A DNA stretch of 64,000 nt from Escallonia rubra (taxonomy: Eukaryota > Streptophyta > Magnoliopsida > Escalloniales > Escalloniaceae). The notes under the pieces are model-generated. The model was not told where the DNA came from. It saw nothing but the letters and a program-made list of their open reading frames with translations, and did not search any database. Positions 1 to 10,091 of the stretch are shown in pieces; positions within the stretch are counted from its first letter, which is position 1, and each line of letters starts with the position of its first letter. The position numbers and the translations under genes were made by a program. The stretch spans positions 1 to 64,000 of the forward strand of contig JAVXUO010001560.1 in the NCBI GenBank assembly GCA_033065855.1, written 5' to 3'.

Positions 1-42
1 CTCCAACACTTCGCCGCGCCCATGCGCCGCGCGGCTGATACA

Positions 43-300
43 GCCGTGCCCCCAGGCTCTCTATCACACTACCGTGCCCCCGGCACCATAAGCACTTTGT
101 CGCGCCCATGCGCCACCATTGACACCAACGTGCCCCCGGCACCTTACGCACTCTGTCGCGCCCATGCGCCACCATTGACACAAACATGCCCCCGGCACCT
201 TACACACTCCGTCGCGCCTATGCGCCGCGCCATTGACATACACGTGCCCCCGGCACCTTACTCACTTCATCGCGCCCATGCGCCACAATCATGTCATCAT
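43..300 (+). repeat. About 56-bp tandem repeat inside the 5' LTR
   Basis: The phrase GTCGCGCCCATGCGCCACC recurs at 99 and 155, with variants near 211 and 269, spacing 56, 56 and 58 bp; a degenerate unit precedes them. Units also share GTGCCCCCGGCACCTTAC. Reading frames seen through it are by-products of the repeat. The same array is at 7448-7705. Confidence 0.8.
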
Positions 301-391
301 GCCCCCGGGCACCACACTCATTCATCACACCATGCGCACCTTGCCTTGGTCATGGAACATGCTTCAACCCACTCTCCGGAGTGTACATCAT

Positions 392-1400
392 CCGCGGGGA
401 TAGGCGACTCCTCCGGGACACTATCTCTGCCAGGGAGCTCTTCGCCTCCCCTTCCGCCAGGTAGTCGGCTCCTCCCTACCTCGGCCAGTCGGGTAGACGG
501 CTCCTCCGGGATGCTACCTTGACATGCTCCGAGTGCTCCGGCACAAGGACTCACCCGCGGGGATAGGCGACTCCTCCGGGACACTATCTCTGCCAGGGAG
601 CTCTTCAACTCCCCTTCCGCCAGGTAGACGGCTCCTCCGGGATGCTACCTCGGCCAGTCGGGTAGACGGCTCCTCCGGGATGCTACCTTGACATGCTCCG
701 AGTGCTCCGGCATAAGGACTCACCCGCGGGGATAGGCGACTCCTCCGGGACACTATCTCTGCCAGGGAGCTCTTTAACTCCCCTTCCGCCAGGTAGACGG
801 CTCCTCCGGGATGCTACCTCGGCCAGTCGGGTAGACGGCTCCTCCGGGATGCTACCTTGACATGCTCCGAGTGCTCCGGCATAAGGACTCACCCGCGGGG
901 ATAGGCGACTCCTCCGGGACACTATCTCTGCCAGGGAGCTCTTCAACTCCCCTTCCGCCAGGTAGACGGCTCCTCCGGGATGCTACCTCGGCCAGTCGGG
1001 TAGACGGCTCCTCCGGGATGCTACCTTGACATGCTCCGAGTGCTCCGGCATAAGGACTCACCCGCGGGGATAGGCGACTCCTCCGGGACACTATCTCTGC
1101 CAGGGAGCTCTTCAACTCCCCTTCCGCCAGGTAGACGGCTCCTCCGGGATGCTACCTCGGCCAGTCGGGTAGACGGCTCCTCCGGGATGCTACCTTGACA
1201 TGCTCCGAGTGCTCCGGCATAAGGACTCACCCGCGGGGATAGGCGACTCCTCCGGGACACTATCTCTGCCAGGGAGCTCTTCAACTCCCCTCCGCCAGGT
1301 AGACGGCTCCTCCGGGATGCTACCTTGGCCGGCCGGGTAGACGGCTCCTCCGGGATGCTACCTTGGCCTGCGGAATAGACGACTCCTCCGGGACACTATC
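392..1400 (+). repeat. Six 169-bp tandem repeats inside the 5' LTR
   Basis: The marker CCGCGGGGATAGGCGACTCC recurs at 392, 555, 724, 893, 1062 and 1231. Spacing is 163 once (a 6-bp loss in the first unit) and then 169 exactly. Each unit contains smaller imperfect modules built on GACGGCTCCTCCGGGATGCTACC. A degenerate tail reaches about 1400. Confidence 0.93.
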
Positions 1401-1769
1401 TCCGTCAGGGTGCCTGCGTGACTGGCCTACGTGCTCCGGCACTGGGGGCTTGCGTCGGCACCCCTAGGGACTATGACCCCCGGGTCACTTCGAGACGGGA
1501 GCAGGTCTTCGGAGGGCATCGCGCCTAGTTCACCTGGCAGTTGGGCGTCGGGTCTTCCCCACCGCTGTCAGGCCTGTGGGACTCCGCAAGGGCTTGGATT
1601 GGAGGCTAGATCAAGGGGTTCTCTGGCCACACCGATGCGGTGGGAGCCAGTCTTTCCAGACAGATAGAGCGACGCTGTGAGGAGCAGGCCGGTTGAATAT
1701 GCGATCTGACAGTCCATGGAGCACCGGCACCCGTGGACCCCCCGGTGACGTGTCATTCCCGGGGAGCGC

Positions 1770-1813
1770 CACGTGTCGGTTTATGACATCATCATCTCAA
1801 TCTCTATAAATAG
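1770..1813 (+). promoter_or_regulatory. 5' LTR promoter elements: G-box, TGACATCATCA motif, TATA box
   Basis: CACGTG lies at 1770-1775, a TGACATCATCATC motif (bZIP/as-1-like) directly after, and TATAAATAG at 1805-1813. The same order is kept in the other LTR (CACGTG 9184-9189, TATA 9219-9227). Position well inside the LTR and upstream of its end fits a U3/R promoter. Confidence 0.65.
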
Positions 1814-2119
1814 AGGTCTTGAGAATTCATTTGAAAAAGAACATTTGGACATTTTCACTTTCTCACTCTAGAATTCTAGAGAGAAATACAATACCCTGAC
1901 TCTGGACCTAAGCATCGGACTGTGACTGTCATCGTGTATTCATCTCGCGCTATCGCCCTCGCAGCACTGCCACCCTCGAGTTCTGTCTGGGAAGCCCTTG
2001 GTCTCTGCCCTTGTTCCACCCTTGCTGTGTCTCACATCAACATACTTGGAAGCTGACTCGGACTGCAGCCTTTGTGGCACCTCCACGTAAGTAAGAACCC
2101 ACTTTCCTTGGCATCATTT

Positions 2120-2137
2120 TGGCGACTCCGCTGGGGA
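2120..2137 (+). other. Primer binding site, tRNA-Arg type
   Basis: TGGCGACTCCGCTGGGGA begins seven bases after the LTR end. Its reverse complement matches the 3' end plus CCA of a plant tRNA-Arg, the primer known for Ogre/Tat-lineage elements. The short gap between LTR end and primer site is TCATTT. Confidence 0.8.
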
Positions 2138-2183
2138 GGTGAGCATCGTACTGCAGTCTGTCTATCTTCCGCACTCAGTCTCC

Positions 2184-3923
2184 ATGCCTAGACAACGAAA
2201 AGCTACGAGGGCTGCCAGCCAAGGCCTTATCCACACCGTGCAAGAGGAGGATCACCTCGGCGAACAAGAAGGGACTAGTGCTATGCGTCTCCAAGACCAG
2301 CCACAAACTACCGCACCTGACATACAAGTTGCAGTCAATGCGGCCATCCAACAGTTTTCGCCCACTATAGCCACTCTTATGACAGCCATGGTGAAAATGC
2401 AAAAATCAATCCAAGTCTTGACTTCACAATCACCGATTTCCCAAAGCCTTAGAGCTCTGCACCCTGTGCCCATTACTCACCCCGTGTTATCCCAAGATCC
2501 AGGTTTGGCCCCTCCTGCTCATATCCAACCTTCAAGGCCTGGGCTAGTTTTGGACACTGCTCAGGCCCCAGTGTCGCGACCACCGCTGCCTTGGTCCTCC
2601 GGGCCCTCGACAGTAGGACTCGCGGCACCTCAGCCCCCGGCGCCACGCATTGCCCTTGCTCGAAGCACTTCGGAGACTCACGAATCAATTGAGATGGAGC
2701 CTAACCCGAACATAACTAGCCGAAACCTAAACACAAGTCATTCCCCCGGCTTACTCCAGTCGACCTTTCCTGACGACCGGCCTCCAGCAGCTGACACTAC
2801 CCATATGCAAACCATGCCCCAACAAGTTGCTCACCATCACCAACCCCTCTCTACCATCGTCATCCCCTCAATGCCTCAGGTTGTACCGTCTGGGGGCTCT
2901 GGTGCTCGGATCATCACGACAGGGCACAAACCCTCACATGCGTCGTACGTCACCAAGCATGACTTAGATGCCCTCCTTCACCGTCTCAAGCAGTCATCCT
3001 TACCCCACTCCGCCTCTAAGCTGTCAGGCCATGCTCCCTACTCTGGCAGCCTCGCTACCAAGCCTTACCCCGTCAAGTACAAGCAACCATCCTTCACATT
3101 GTTCAACGGCAAAGAAGGCAACGCCCGCGAGCATCTCACCCGTTTTGCTGGCTCCCTCGAGCACTACGGGGAAGACGACACTTTGAAGCTTCGGGAATTT
3201 CACAAGTCCCTGACTGGCCTCGCCTACTCTTGGTATCATCAGATTCCTGACAGTACTATCCACTCATGGTCCGACATGGTCCAGCTCTTCCTTGACAAGT
3301 TTCACTATGAGACGGAACGTGTGACCATCGTTGACATTGCCGGGATCCGCCAGAATCCCGGGGAAGACCTCAACACCTATGTTACGCGATTTCATCACAA
3401 GTGCTTGGAGTGCACTGACTTCAGCAAGGATGAAACCCTTGTGCCCATTTGCATCAAGAACATGAAGGACACCTACAGGGTCTACCTTGAAAACCTCCAG
3501 CTTCGGTCTTGGGGACATCTCAAGGAAGCTGCACGACGCACCTATGACTCGGTCGGTCCGTCAAAGACTGCAAAGCCCCCACCTCATATTGCCTTGGCCA
3601 CGACGATGGAAGCAGCTAGTAACGACGACAACAACCGCAAGCGTCAGTCCCAAGGAAGGGACGGGCGTCCTGACAAGAGAGGGCAGCCGATGCCTGCCCC
3701 GGAATACCCGTGTGACTTAAATACTGTTAGAAATCTCCTCGAGACATGGATCGACGACAATGCCATAACCCTGCCCAATGTCGACAGTGAACCTACCCTG
3801 GAAGACTTAGCCCATCACAACTACTGCCCCTATCATCGGAAGGTCGGTCATGGCCTCAAGTGGTGCAGGGGCCTCAAGTTTGTCTTCGCCGACAAGATTG
3901 CGTCCGGAGAGCTCAAACTCTAA
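2184..3923 (+). CDS. gag: Retrotransposon Gag protein
   Basis: This 579-residue frame starts at the first ATG after the primer site (MPRQRKATRAAS); the frame opens earlier at GTG 2139 but no ATG lies there. Residues about 1-300 are Pro/Gln/Ser-rich and low in structure. Residues about 302-455 form a retrotransposon gag domain (FTLFNGKEGNAREHLTRF, then LAYSWYHQIP, then FHYETERV). Residues about 547-560 carry CPYHRKVGHGLKWC, a Cys-His knuckle-like end as seen near the gag-protease border in Tat-type elements. The frame stops there with TAA, where a protease would normally follow. Gag would form the cytoplasmic particle. It is intact and is the only protein-coding frame I support in this element. 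Confidence 0.85.
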   Translation: MPRQRKATRAASQGLIHTVQEEDHLGEQEGTSAMRLQDQPQTTAPDIQVAVNAAIQQFSPTIATLMTAMVKMQKSIQVLTSQSPISQSLRALHPVPITHPVLSQDPGLAPPAHIQPSRPGLVLDTAQAPVSRPPLPWSSGPSTVGLAAPQPPAPRIALARSTSETHESIEMEPNPNITSRNLNTSHSPGLLQSTFPDDRPPAADTTHMQTMPQQVAHHHQPLSTIVIPSMPQVVPSGGSGARIITTGHKPSHASYVTKHDLDALLHRLKQSSLPHSASKLSGHAPYSGSLATKPYPVKYKQPSFTLFNGKEGNAREHLTRFAGSLEHYGEDDTLKLREFHKSLTGLAYSWYHQIPDSTIHSWSDMVQLFLDKFHYETERVTIVDIAGIRQNPGEDLNTYVTRFHHKCLECTDFSKDETLVPICIKNMKDTYRVYLENLQLRSWGHLKEAARRTYDSVGPSKTAKPPPHIALATTMEAASNDDNNRKRQSQGRDGRPDKRGQPMPAPEYPCDLNTVRNLLETWIDDNAITLPNVDSEPTLEDLAHHNYCPYHRKVGHGLKWCRGLKFVFADKIASGELKL

Positions 3924-4252
3924 GTACGGGACATCAGGCCTTGGCATGCCTTAGTGCATTTTCCACACTTGTAATTTTTTCGTTCATTTTGCAAGTTTCC
4001 ATACCCATGTATCAAGGCATGTTGCCTATCCTTCGTTATCAATGAAGTTACATTTTCCAGACTTAGAAAAATTTTCAAGCTACATTGATCTTGCACAAGT
4101 CTATTGATATCACCCTTCTTGCCATCACCCACTCCCTTGGGGGCTTCACCCCTTCCCAATCCCTTCGGTCTCACATTGCAATGACTTGGTACGTGGTGCG
4201 CGGGGTGGCTCGAGCCGCGCTACTACGGTCGCATCATCATCCAACATTCACT

Positions 4253-4475
4253 TTTCCAACACTTAGAAAAAAAATTTCATTTTTTTCGCAACCGGTCATC
4301 GATGATCATCCTCAGTGGTCTCCCTCGGCATCCTTGTCTCAGCCCAACACTTAGAAAAATTTTCATTTTTTTCGCAACCGGTCATCAATGACCACCCTCA
4401 ACGGCCTCCCCTTAGCATCCTTGCCCGAACTCAAAAAAAAAAATTTCAACACTTAGAAAAATTTTCAAGTTTTTC
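4253..4475 (+). repeat. About 90-bp direct repeats with ACTTAGAAAAATTTTCA
   Basis: Near 4260, 4350 and 4450 the phrase ACACTTAGAAAAA recurs. The first two copies are followed by CGCAACCGGTCATC and then similar text. A related single phrase lies near 4063 and 6108. Confidence 0.6.
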
Positions 4476-4689
4476 ATCTCCCCACATGCTCCCCACATTC
4501 ATGCTCTCATCACTCTCCCTCTCACACTTTCCTCTCCTCCCTCACCATCCAACACCCCATCACCCTTTCCCCACTTCATAAACAACTTCTCTCTCTCATG
4601 GAAAGCTTCATCTTTCTCCCATTCCATTTCTCTCACTCTCATCTTGCAATTGTGAAAATCTTCTTGGGGGCTCCCTCTTTAGGGCTGCC

Positions 4690-4744
4690 CAAAAAAAAAA
4701 AAAAAAAATTATTATTATTATTATTATTTTATTATTATTTTATT
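4690..4744 (+). repeat. Poly-A followed by (ATT)n microsatellite
   Basis: An A-run of about 18 is followed by repeated ATT/TTA triplets. Slippage-prone simple sequence. Confidence 0.85.
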
Positions 4745-4779
4745 CAAATTTGAATTTCAAAAAATCTGACTAACCCTAC

Positions 4780-5760
4780 CCGCGAACCCGAACCGACCCG
4801 CGCGCCCCGACCCGCGCCCATTCCCTCTCTATGGTGTGCCCGACCCAACCCGGATCCAGACCCGTTTTACCCGAGAAAACCCTAATTCACCAAACCCTAA
4901 TTTTTTCCCATCTCTTTCTCTTTCTCTTCCTCTTCACCATGCGCGGCCGCCGCCCTCTTCTCCTTGCGGCGCCCCCTTCGGCCTCCTACCAAGCATCCTC
5001 CTCGCCGGCGACGACCCCCCCGGCCGCACCTCTTTCCTCCCGCCACCGGCCACCCGCGGCACCCCGCCGCCGCCGCCCCCACTTCTTCCCCTTCTTCTTC
5101 TTTCTTCTTCTTTCTTCTTCTTCTCACCACCGCCCCCCTTTCCCCTTCCTTCCTCCCTCCTCCCCCGCCCCCCCTCGGCCTCGGCCTTGTGGCGCCTCGG
5201 CCCTTCCTCATCCTCCATCTCCCTCACCCCCAAACTCCCTTCCCACCCTCGGCCTCGGCCGCCGCCGCCCCCTTCCTCTCTCCCCTTCTCCCCTTTCCTA
5301 CGCCGCCCACCCCTCGGCCTCGGCCTCGGCCCAGCCAACCTCCCCGCCCCTCTCCTTCCCCCTCCCTCCTTCCCCTTTCCCCTTCCTCCCTTCCCCCTCG
5401 GCCTCGACCCCGCCCCCCTCCATCCCTCCTTCCACCCTCGGCCTCGCGCCTTCACCCACCACCGCCGCCCCCTCGGCCTCGGCCTCCATCCATCTCCTTC
5501 CCCTCCTCCTCTTCCCCCCGCCCCTAGCCCACCACAAGCTCGGCCTCGGCCGTGGCCAAGTGGCCTTGGTCGGCCGCGGCCTTGGCCAAGTGGCCTTGGT
5601 CGACCTCGGCCTCGGCCTCGCGGCCTTGGACGGCCGGCCTCGCTCTCCATCCCCATACCCTCTCCCCATCCTTCCCCCATGGCCGAACCTCCCTCCCCAT
5701 TCCCCCTTCACCCACATTCAACCTTCACCTTTCACACATGAAAATCTTCCATGCCCACTT
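4780..5760 (+). repeat. C-rich low-complexity block with GGCCTCGGCCTC motifs
   Basis: The block is dominated by CCCC, CTTCTT and CCTCGGCCTCGG words. Open frames exist on both strands over the same bases, so no single protein is supported. It is preceded by several AAACCCTAA words and a CT-rich stretch (4876-4938) that look like a plant gene leader. Confidence 0.7.
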
Positions 5761-6409
5761 CGGCCTCCACCACCAAGGCCACTCTTCGGCTCCATACCAC
5801 ACCAAGCATGCCAAAACAAAAAAACACATCATGACGACCAACGCGCGCCTCGCGTCTAACCTCTTCCCTTCGGTCACCACACCCAAGTCCACCCCGCCAC
5901 CTTCGACCTTCTCACCTTCACATCATGGCTGACATCCAAGGCTGGCAACTTAAAAAAAAAAAATTTGCCGCCCGTCGTCCGGACGTCAACTCCGCGACGC
6001 CCGTCGCCCGTCGTCAACTCCGCGACGCCCGTCGCCCGTCGTGGACTGCCCCTGCATCGCGACGCTCGATCGCGCACATCGCGCCCCTACACATTTCATA
6101 CTTTTTTACACTTAGAATTTTTTTTGCAAATTTGATCACATCCCATGTGACGATGTCCCTCGACATCAACGCCCTTGGTAGGTGGTGCGCGAGATAGCTC
6201 GAACCACTTACTCCTATCCATTCTCTAATGCTCGTCGTCAGCGCCCGCGCGCCGTCTTCACGACGCTTGTCGCCCATCGCCCGGGTGACGTCTCCGCGAC
6301 ACTCGTCGTCTGTCGCCCGGGAGCCGTTTACATGCTCGCGCCCCTGCGCCCTATCATCGTGCCTTGGTCTCAACCCCCAAGCATTCCAAGCTTTCGTAGG
6401 TGGTGCACG

Positions 6410-6427
6410 AGGTGGCTCGAGCCACCT
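6410..6427. repeat. 18-bp perfect palindrome within a three-copy motif
   Basis: AGGTGGCTCGAGCCACCT is its own reverse complement. It is the best copy of a motif (GGTGGTGCRCGRGGTGGCTCGAGCC) that also occurs near 4190-4215 and 6178-6205. Function unknown. Confidence 0.75.
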
Positions 6428-6950
6428 ACTCTTTATCACCATCATGCAGACGACCTCAACAACACTCCAGCCAAACAACATAAAATCTTCCTAAGTGTTT
6501 ATGCGTGCGGTGCCCGCTCGGGTTACCCCTCCGCGCACACCACACGCAGGGGGCTTATGTTCCCAACCCATTCTGGTCGCACCCAAAGGCCCACTACGGT
6601 CCCACTTTGCATGACACGTCCGCACAAGCAACATACATTTTCAACGCTCACAACCGGTCAAAGCATGCACGCTCAAGTAACGTGACCAAGCCTCATGACA
6701 CTTCGACCGTCGCACTTCGCCTGTCGCCCAACGACGCGCCATGACACTTGCCCAAGGAAGTTGGCCTTGGCCTCCCCCTTGGGGTCGGCCTCGGCCTTCC
6801 CCGCCTCCCCCTTGGGGTCGGCCTCGGCCTTCCCCTTGGGGTCGGCCTCGGCCTTCCCCGAAGGGTTGGCCTTTGGCCTCTATCCTTAGCACCTTCACTT
6901 CTCTTCAAGAGGCCTTGCATCCTTCGCGACGCCCTTCGCCCATCATCCGG

Positions 6951-7070
6951 ACATCAACCTCGCGACGTCCGTCGTGCATCACCTTACGGACGTTCGTACA
7001 TCAACCTCGCGACGTCCGTCGTGCATCACCTTACGGACGTTCGTACATCAACCTCGCGACGTCCGTCGTC
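6951..7070 (+). repeat. 47-bp tandem repeat
   Basis: ACATCAACCTCGCGACGTCC begins at 6951, 6998 and 7045, an exact 47-bp period with little divergence. Confidence 0.85.
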
Positions 7071-7073
7071 CAT

Positions 7074-7347
7074 CGCCCGGACACAACTCCGCGACCCCCG
7101 TCGCCCGGACACAACTCCGCGACCCCGTCGCCCGGACACAACTCTGCGACCCCATCGCCCGGACACAACTCCGCGACCCCCGTCGCCCGGACACAACTCC
7201 GCGACCCCCGTCGCCCGGACACAACTCCGCGACCACGTCGCCCGGACACAACTCCGCGACCCCGTCGCCCGGACACAACTCTGCGACCCCCGTCGCCCGG
7301 ACACAACTCCGCGACCCCGTCGCCCAGACACAACTCCACGACGCTCA
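7074..7347 (+). repeat. Ten-unit 27/28-bp tandem array
   Basis: CGCCCGGACACAACTC recurs at 7074, 7102, 7129, 7156, 7184, 7212, 7239, 7266 and 7294, and as CGCCCAGACACAACTC at 7321. Spacing alternates between 27 and 28 bp through the length of a C-run. There are no spacers between units, so this is not a CRISPR. Confidence 0.9.
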
Positions 7348-7447
7348 TCATCCGTCGCCCGGACGTCGTCTCCGTGACCCCCGTCACCGACGTCCGGGCG
7401 TCACACTCCAACACTTCGCCGCGCCCATGCGCCGCGCCGCTGATACA

Positions 7448-7705
7448 GCCGTGCCCCCAGGCTCTCTGTCACACTACCGTGCCCCCGGCACCATAAGCAC
7501 TTTGTCGCGCCCATGCGCCACCATTGACACCAACGTGCCCCCGGCACCTTACGCACTCTGTCGCGCCCATGCGCCACCATTGACACAAACATGCCCCCGG
7601 CACCTTACACACTCCGTCGCGCCTATGCGCCGCGCCATTGACATACACGTGCCCCCGGCACCTTACTCACTTCATCGCGCCCATGCGCCACAATCATGTC
7701 ATCAT
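7448..7705 (+). repeat. About 56-bp tandem repeat inside the 3' LTR
   Basis: Direct counterpart of the array at 43-300, with almost identical sequence and the same unit order. Confidence 0.8.
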
Positions 7706-7796
7706 GCCCCCGGGCACCACACTTATTCATCACACCATGCGCACCTTGCCTTGGTCATGGAACATGCTTCAACCCACTCTCCGGAGTGTACATCAT

Positions 7797-8810
7797 CCGC
7801 GGGGATAGGCGACTCCTCCGGGACACTATCTCTGCCAGGGAGCTCTTCAACTCCCCTTCCGCCAGGTAGACGGCTCCTCCGGGATGCTACCTCGGCCAGT
7901 CGGGTAGACGGCTCCTCCGGGATGCTACCTTGACATGCTCCGAGTGCTCCGGCACAAGGACTCACCCGCGGGGATAGGCGACTCCTCCGGGACACTATCT
8001 CTGCCAGGGAGCTCTTCAACTCCCCTTCCGCCAGGTAGACGGCTCCTCCGGGATGCTACCTCGGCCAGTCGGGTAGACGGCTCCTCCGGGATGCTACCTT
8101 GACATGCTCCGAGTGCTCCGGCATAAGGACTCACCCGCGGGGATAGGCGACTCCTCCGGGACACTATCTCTGCCAGGGAGCTCTTCAACTCCCCTTATCG
8201 CCAGGTAGACGGCTCCTCCGGGATGCTACCTCGGCCAGTCGGGTAGACGGCTCCTCCGGGATGCTACCTTGACATGCTCCGAGTGCTCCGGCATAAGGAC
8301 TCACCCGCGGGGATAGGCGACTCCTCCGGGACACTATCTCTGCCAGGGAGCTCTTCAACTCCCCTTCCGCCAGGTAGACGGCTCCTCCGGGATGCTACCT
8401 CGGCCAGTCGGGTAGACGGCTCCTCCGGGATGCTACCTTGACATGCTCCGAGTGCTCCGGCATAAGGACTCACCCGCGGGGATAGGCGACTCCTCCGGGA
8501 CACTATCTCTGCCAGGGAGCTCTTCAACTCCCCTTCCGCCAGGTAGACGGCTCCTCCGGGATGCTACCTCGGCCAGTCGGGTAGACGGCTCCTCCGGGAT
8601 GCTACCTTGACATGCTCCGAGTGCTCCGGCATAAGGACTCACCCGCAGGGATAGGCGACTCCTCCGGGACACTATCTCTGCCAGGGAGCTCTTCGACTCC
8701 CCTTCCGCCAGGTAGACGGCTCCTCCGGGATGCTACCTTGGCCGGCCGGGTAGACGGCTCCTCCGGGATGCTACCTTGGCCTGCGGAATAGACGACTCCT
8801 CCGGGACACT
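7797..8810 (+). repeat. Six 169-bp tandem repeats inside the 3' LTR
   Basis: CCGCGGGGATAGGCGACTCC starts at 7797, 7966, 8135, 8305 and 8474, and a one-base variant at 8643. Spacing is 169, 169, 170, 169, 169. Copy number equals that of the left LTR. Confidence 0.93.
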
Positions 8811-9183
8811 ATCTCCGTCAGGGTGCCTGCGTGACTGGCCTACGTGCTCCGGCACTGGGGGCTTGCGTCGGCACCCCTAGGGACTATGACCCCCGGGTCA
8901 CTTCGAGACGGGAGCAGGTCTTCGGAGGGCATCGCGCCTAGTTCACCTGGCAGTTGGGCGTCGGGTCTTCCCCACCGCTGTCAGGCCTGTGGGACTCCGC
9001 AAGGGCTTGGATTGGAGGCTAGATCAAGGGGGTTCTCTGGCCACACCGATGCGGTGGGAGCCAGTCTTTCCAGACAGACAGAGCGACGCTGTGAGGAGCA
9101 GGCCGGTTGAATATGCGATCTGACAGTCCATGGAGCACCGGCACCCGTTGACCCCCGGGTGACGTGTCATTCCCGGGGAGCGC

Positions 9184-9227
9184 CACGTGTCGGTTTATGA
9201 CATCATCATCTCAATCTCTATAAATAG
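9184..9227 (+). promoter_or_regulatory. 3' LTR promoter elements: G-box and TATA box
   Basis: CACGTG (9184-9189), TGACATCATCATC and TATAAATAG (9219-9227) repeat the arrangement in the left LTR. In the right LTR such a promoter could read outward into flanking DNA. Confidence 0.6.
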
Positions 9228-9529
9228 AGGTCTTGAGAATTCATTTGAGAAGATAACATTTGGACATTTTCACTTTCTCACTCTAGAATTCTAGAGAGAA
9301 ACATACAGACCCTGACTCTGGACCTAAGCATCGGACTGTGACTGTCATCGTGTATTCATCTCGCGCTACCGCCCTCGCAGCACTGCCACCCTCGAGCTCT
9401 GTCTGGGAAGCCCTTGGTCTCTGCCCTTGTTCCACCCTTGCTGTGTCTCACGTGCCCATACTTGGAAGCGGACTAGGACCGCGGGCTTTGGGGCACCTCC
9501 ACGTAAGTAAGAACCCACTTTCCTTGGCA

Positions 9530-10055
9530 CTAGATGTGAAAACCTGTGAGAATGGAGAATTGTCGTGCGAGTGCAGGTGGTTGCAAGTGGTGTTAGTGTG
9601 GAGCTGTGTGTGCGCGCGCAAGTGCTCTATGGGCTTGTGTAAGGTGTGCAGATGGTGGGTGTTGTGTGTTTGAATGAGTGTGAGCGTGTGTTTACTGTGT
9701 GCGTGAATGTGTGTGTAAAAAGTGGTGTGTGTAATGTGTGGGCAGATAAGTGTAACTGGGTGTGATATGTGTGTGTGAATGAATGTAATGTGTGCTTGTG
9801 TGCGTGAGTGTGTGATTGTGTGAGTTCATAGGTATGAGTGAGAGAGAGAGAGATAGAGGGGACAAAGTTCAGCCGTAAGTATAAGAATGTGTGGGTGTGT
9901 GAGGTGTGTGAGTTGTGTGAAAACACGTGGGTTTGCATAGTGTGTGAGGTGTGTGTGTGCAGTAGGGTGTGCATGTAAGTGCTGGGTACATGCGTTGTGT
10001 ATAGTGTCATGGGATGCAGGTTGTGTTGAGTGAATATATGTTTGTGTGCTTGAAA

Positions 10056-10091
<36 letters not shown>

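Larger units (their letters stand above)
1..2113 (+). repeat. Left (5') LTR, 5' part missing
   Basis: The block is repeated at 7406-9529 in direct orientation. It contains, in order, a 56-bp tandem array, six 169-bp repeats, a unique stretch with G-box, TGACATCATCA motif and TATA box, and a 3' end in CA. The base after the end differs between copies (T here, C at 9530), which fixes the boundary. The true LTR start lies left of the window. Confidence 0.88.
3924..6557 (+). other. Non-coding internal region of the retrotransposon (pol replaced)
   Basis: No enzyme motif is visible in any frame. It contains A/T-rich repeats with ACTTAGAAAAATTTTCA, a poly-A/TTA tract, an extremely C-rich low-complexity block and GTCGCCCG-rich sequence from about 5960. 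Long frames on both strands in 4831-5859 are a consequence of base composition. Confidence 0.7.
1..9529 (+). mobile_element. Gag-only (TR-GAG-like) Ty3/gypsy LTR retrotransposon, left end cut by window
   Basis: Window base 1 aligns with 7406, and the two blocks stay alignable until 2113 and 9529, where both end in TTGGCA; these are the two LTRs. The left LTR is followed by a tRNA-Arg-type primer binding site and one gag reading frame (2184-3923). No protease, reverse transcriptase, RNase H or integrase frame is visible between 3924 and the right LTR. The element is therefore non-autonomous and would need enzymes in trans. A gag-only LTR element matches the published plant class TR-GAG; primer site and gag C-terminus point to the Tat/Ogre side of Ty3/gypsy (inference). 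Over the last 680 bp of the LTRs I count about two dozen differences, so insertion is fairly young but not immediate. Confidence 0.85.
6558..9529 (+). repeat. Right (3') LTR, start tentative
   Basis: The 3' end at 9529 (TTGGCA) is certain from comparison with 2113. The start is not provable because the matching part of the left LTR is outside the window. I propose TGTTCCC at 6558 because it follows the G-rich GCAGGGGGCTTA that could be the polypurine tract; this would make an LTR of about 2.97 kb. Anything from 7406 rightwards is certainly LTR. Confidence 0.55.

Noticed and set aside
318-1284. Series of 87-codon frames on the - strand
   Set aside because: Each is the same window on the 169-bp repeat, and they overlap. 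No domain and no reason to be translated.
4831-5859. Long open frames on both strands in the C-rich block (up to 342 codons)
   Set aside because: Low-complexity Pro/Ser/Leu or Gly/Arg text on all frames at once. Base composition, not selection, keeps them open.
7074-7347. CRISPR-like regular array
   Set aside because: Units of 27/28 bp abut directly with no spacers, and the genome is a plant's. It is a minisatellite.
9530-9534. CTAGA as target duplication of the gag-only element
   Set aside because: The left partner lies outside the window, so it cannot be confirmed.
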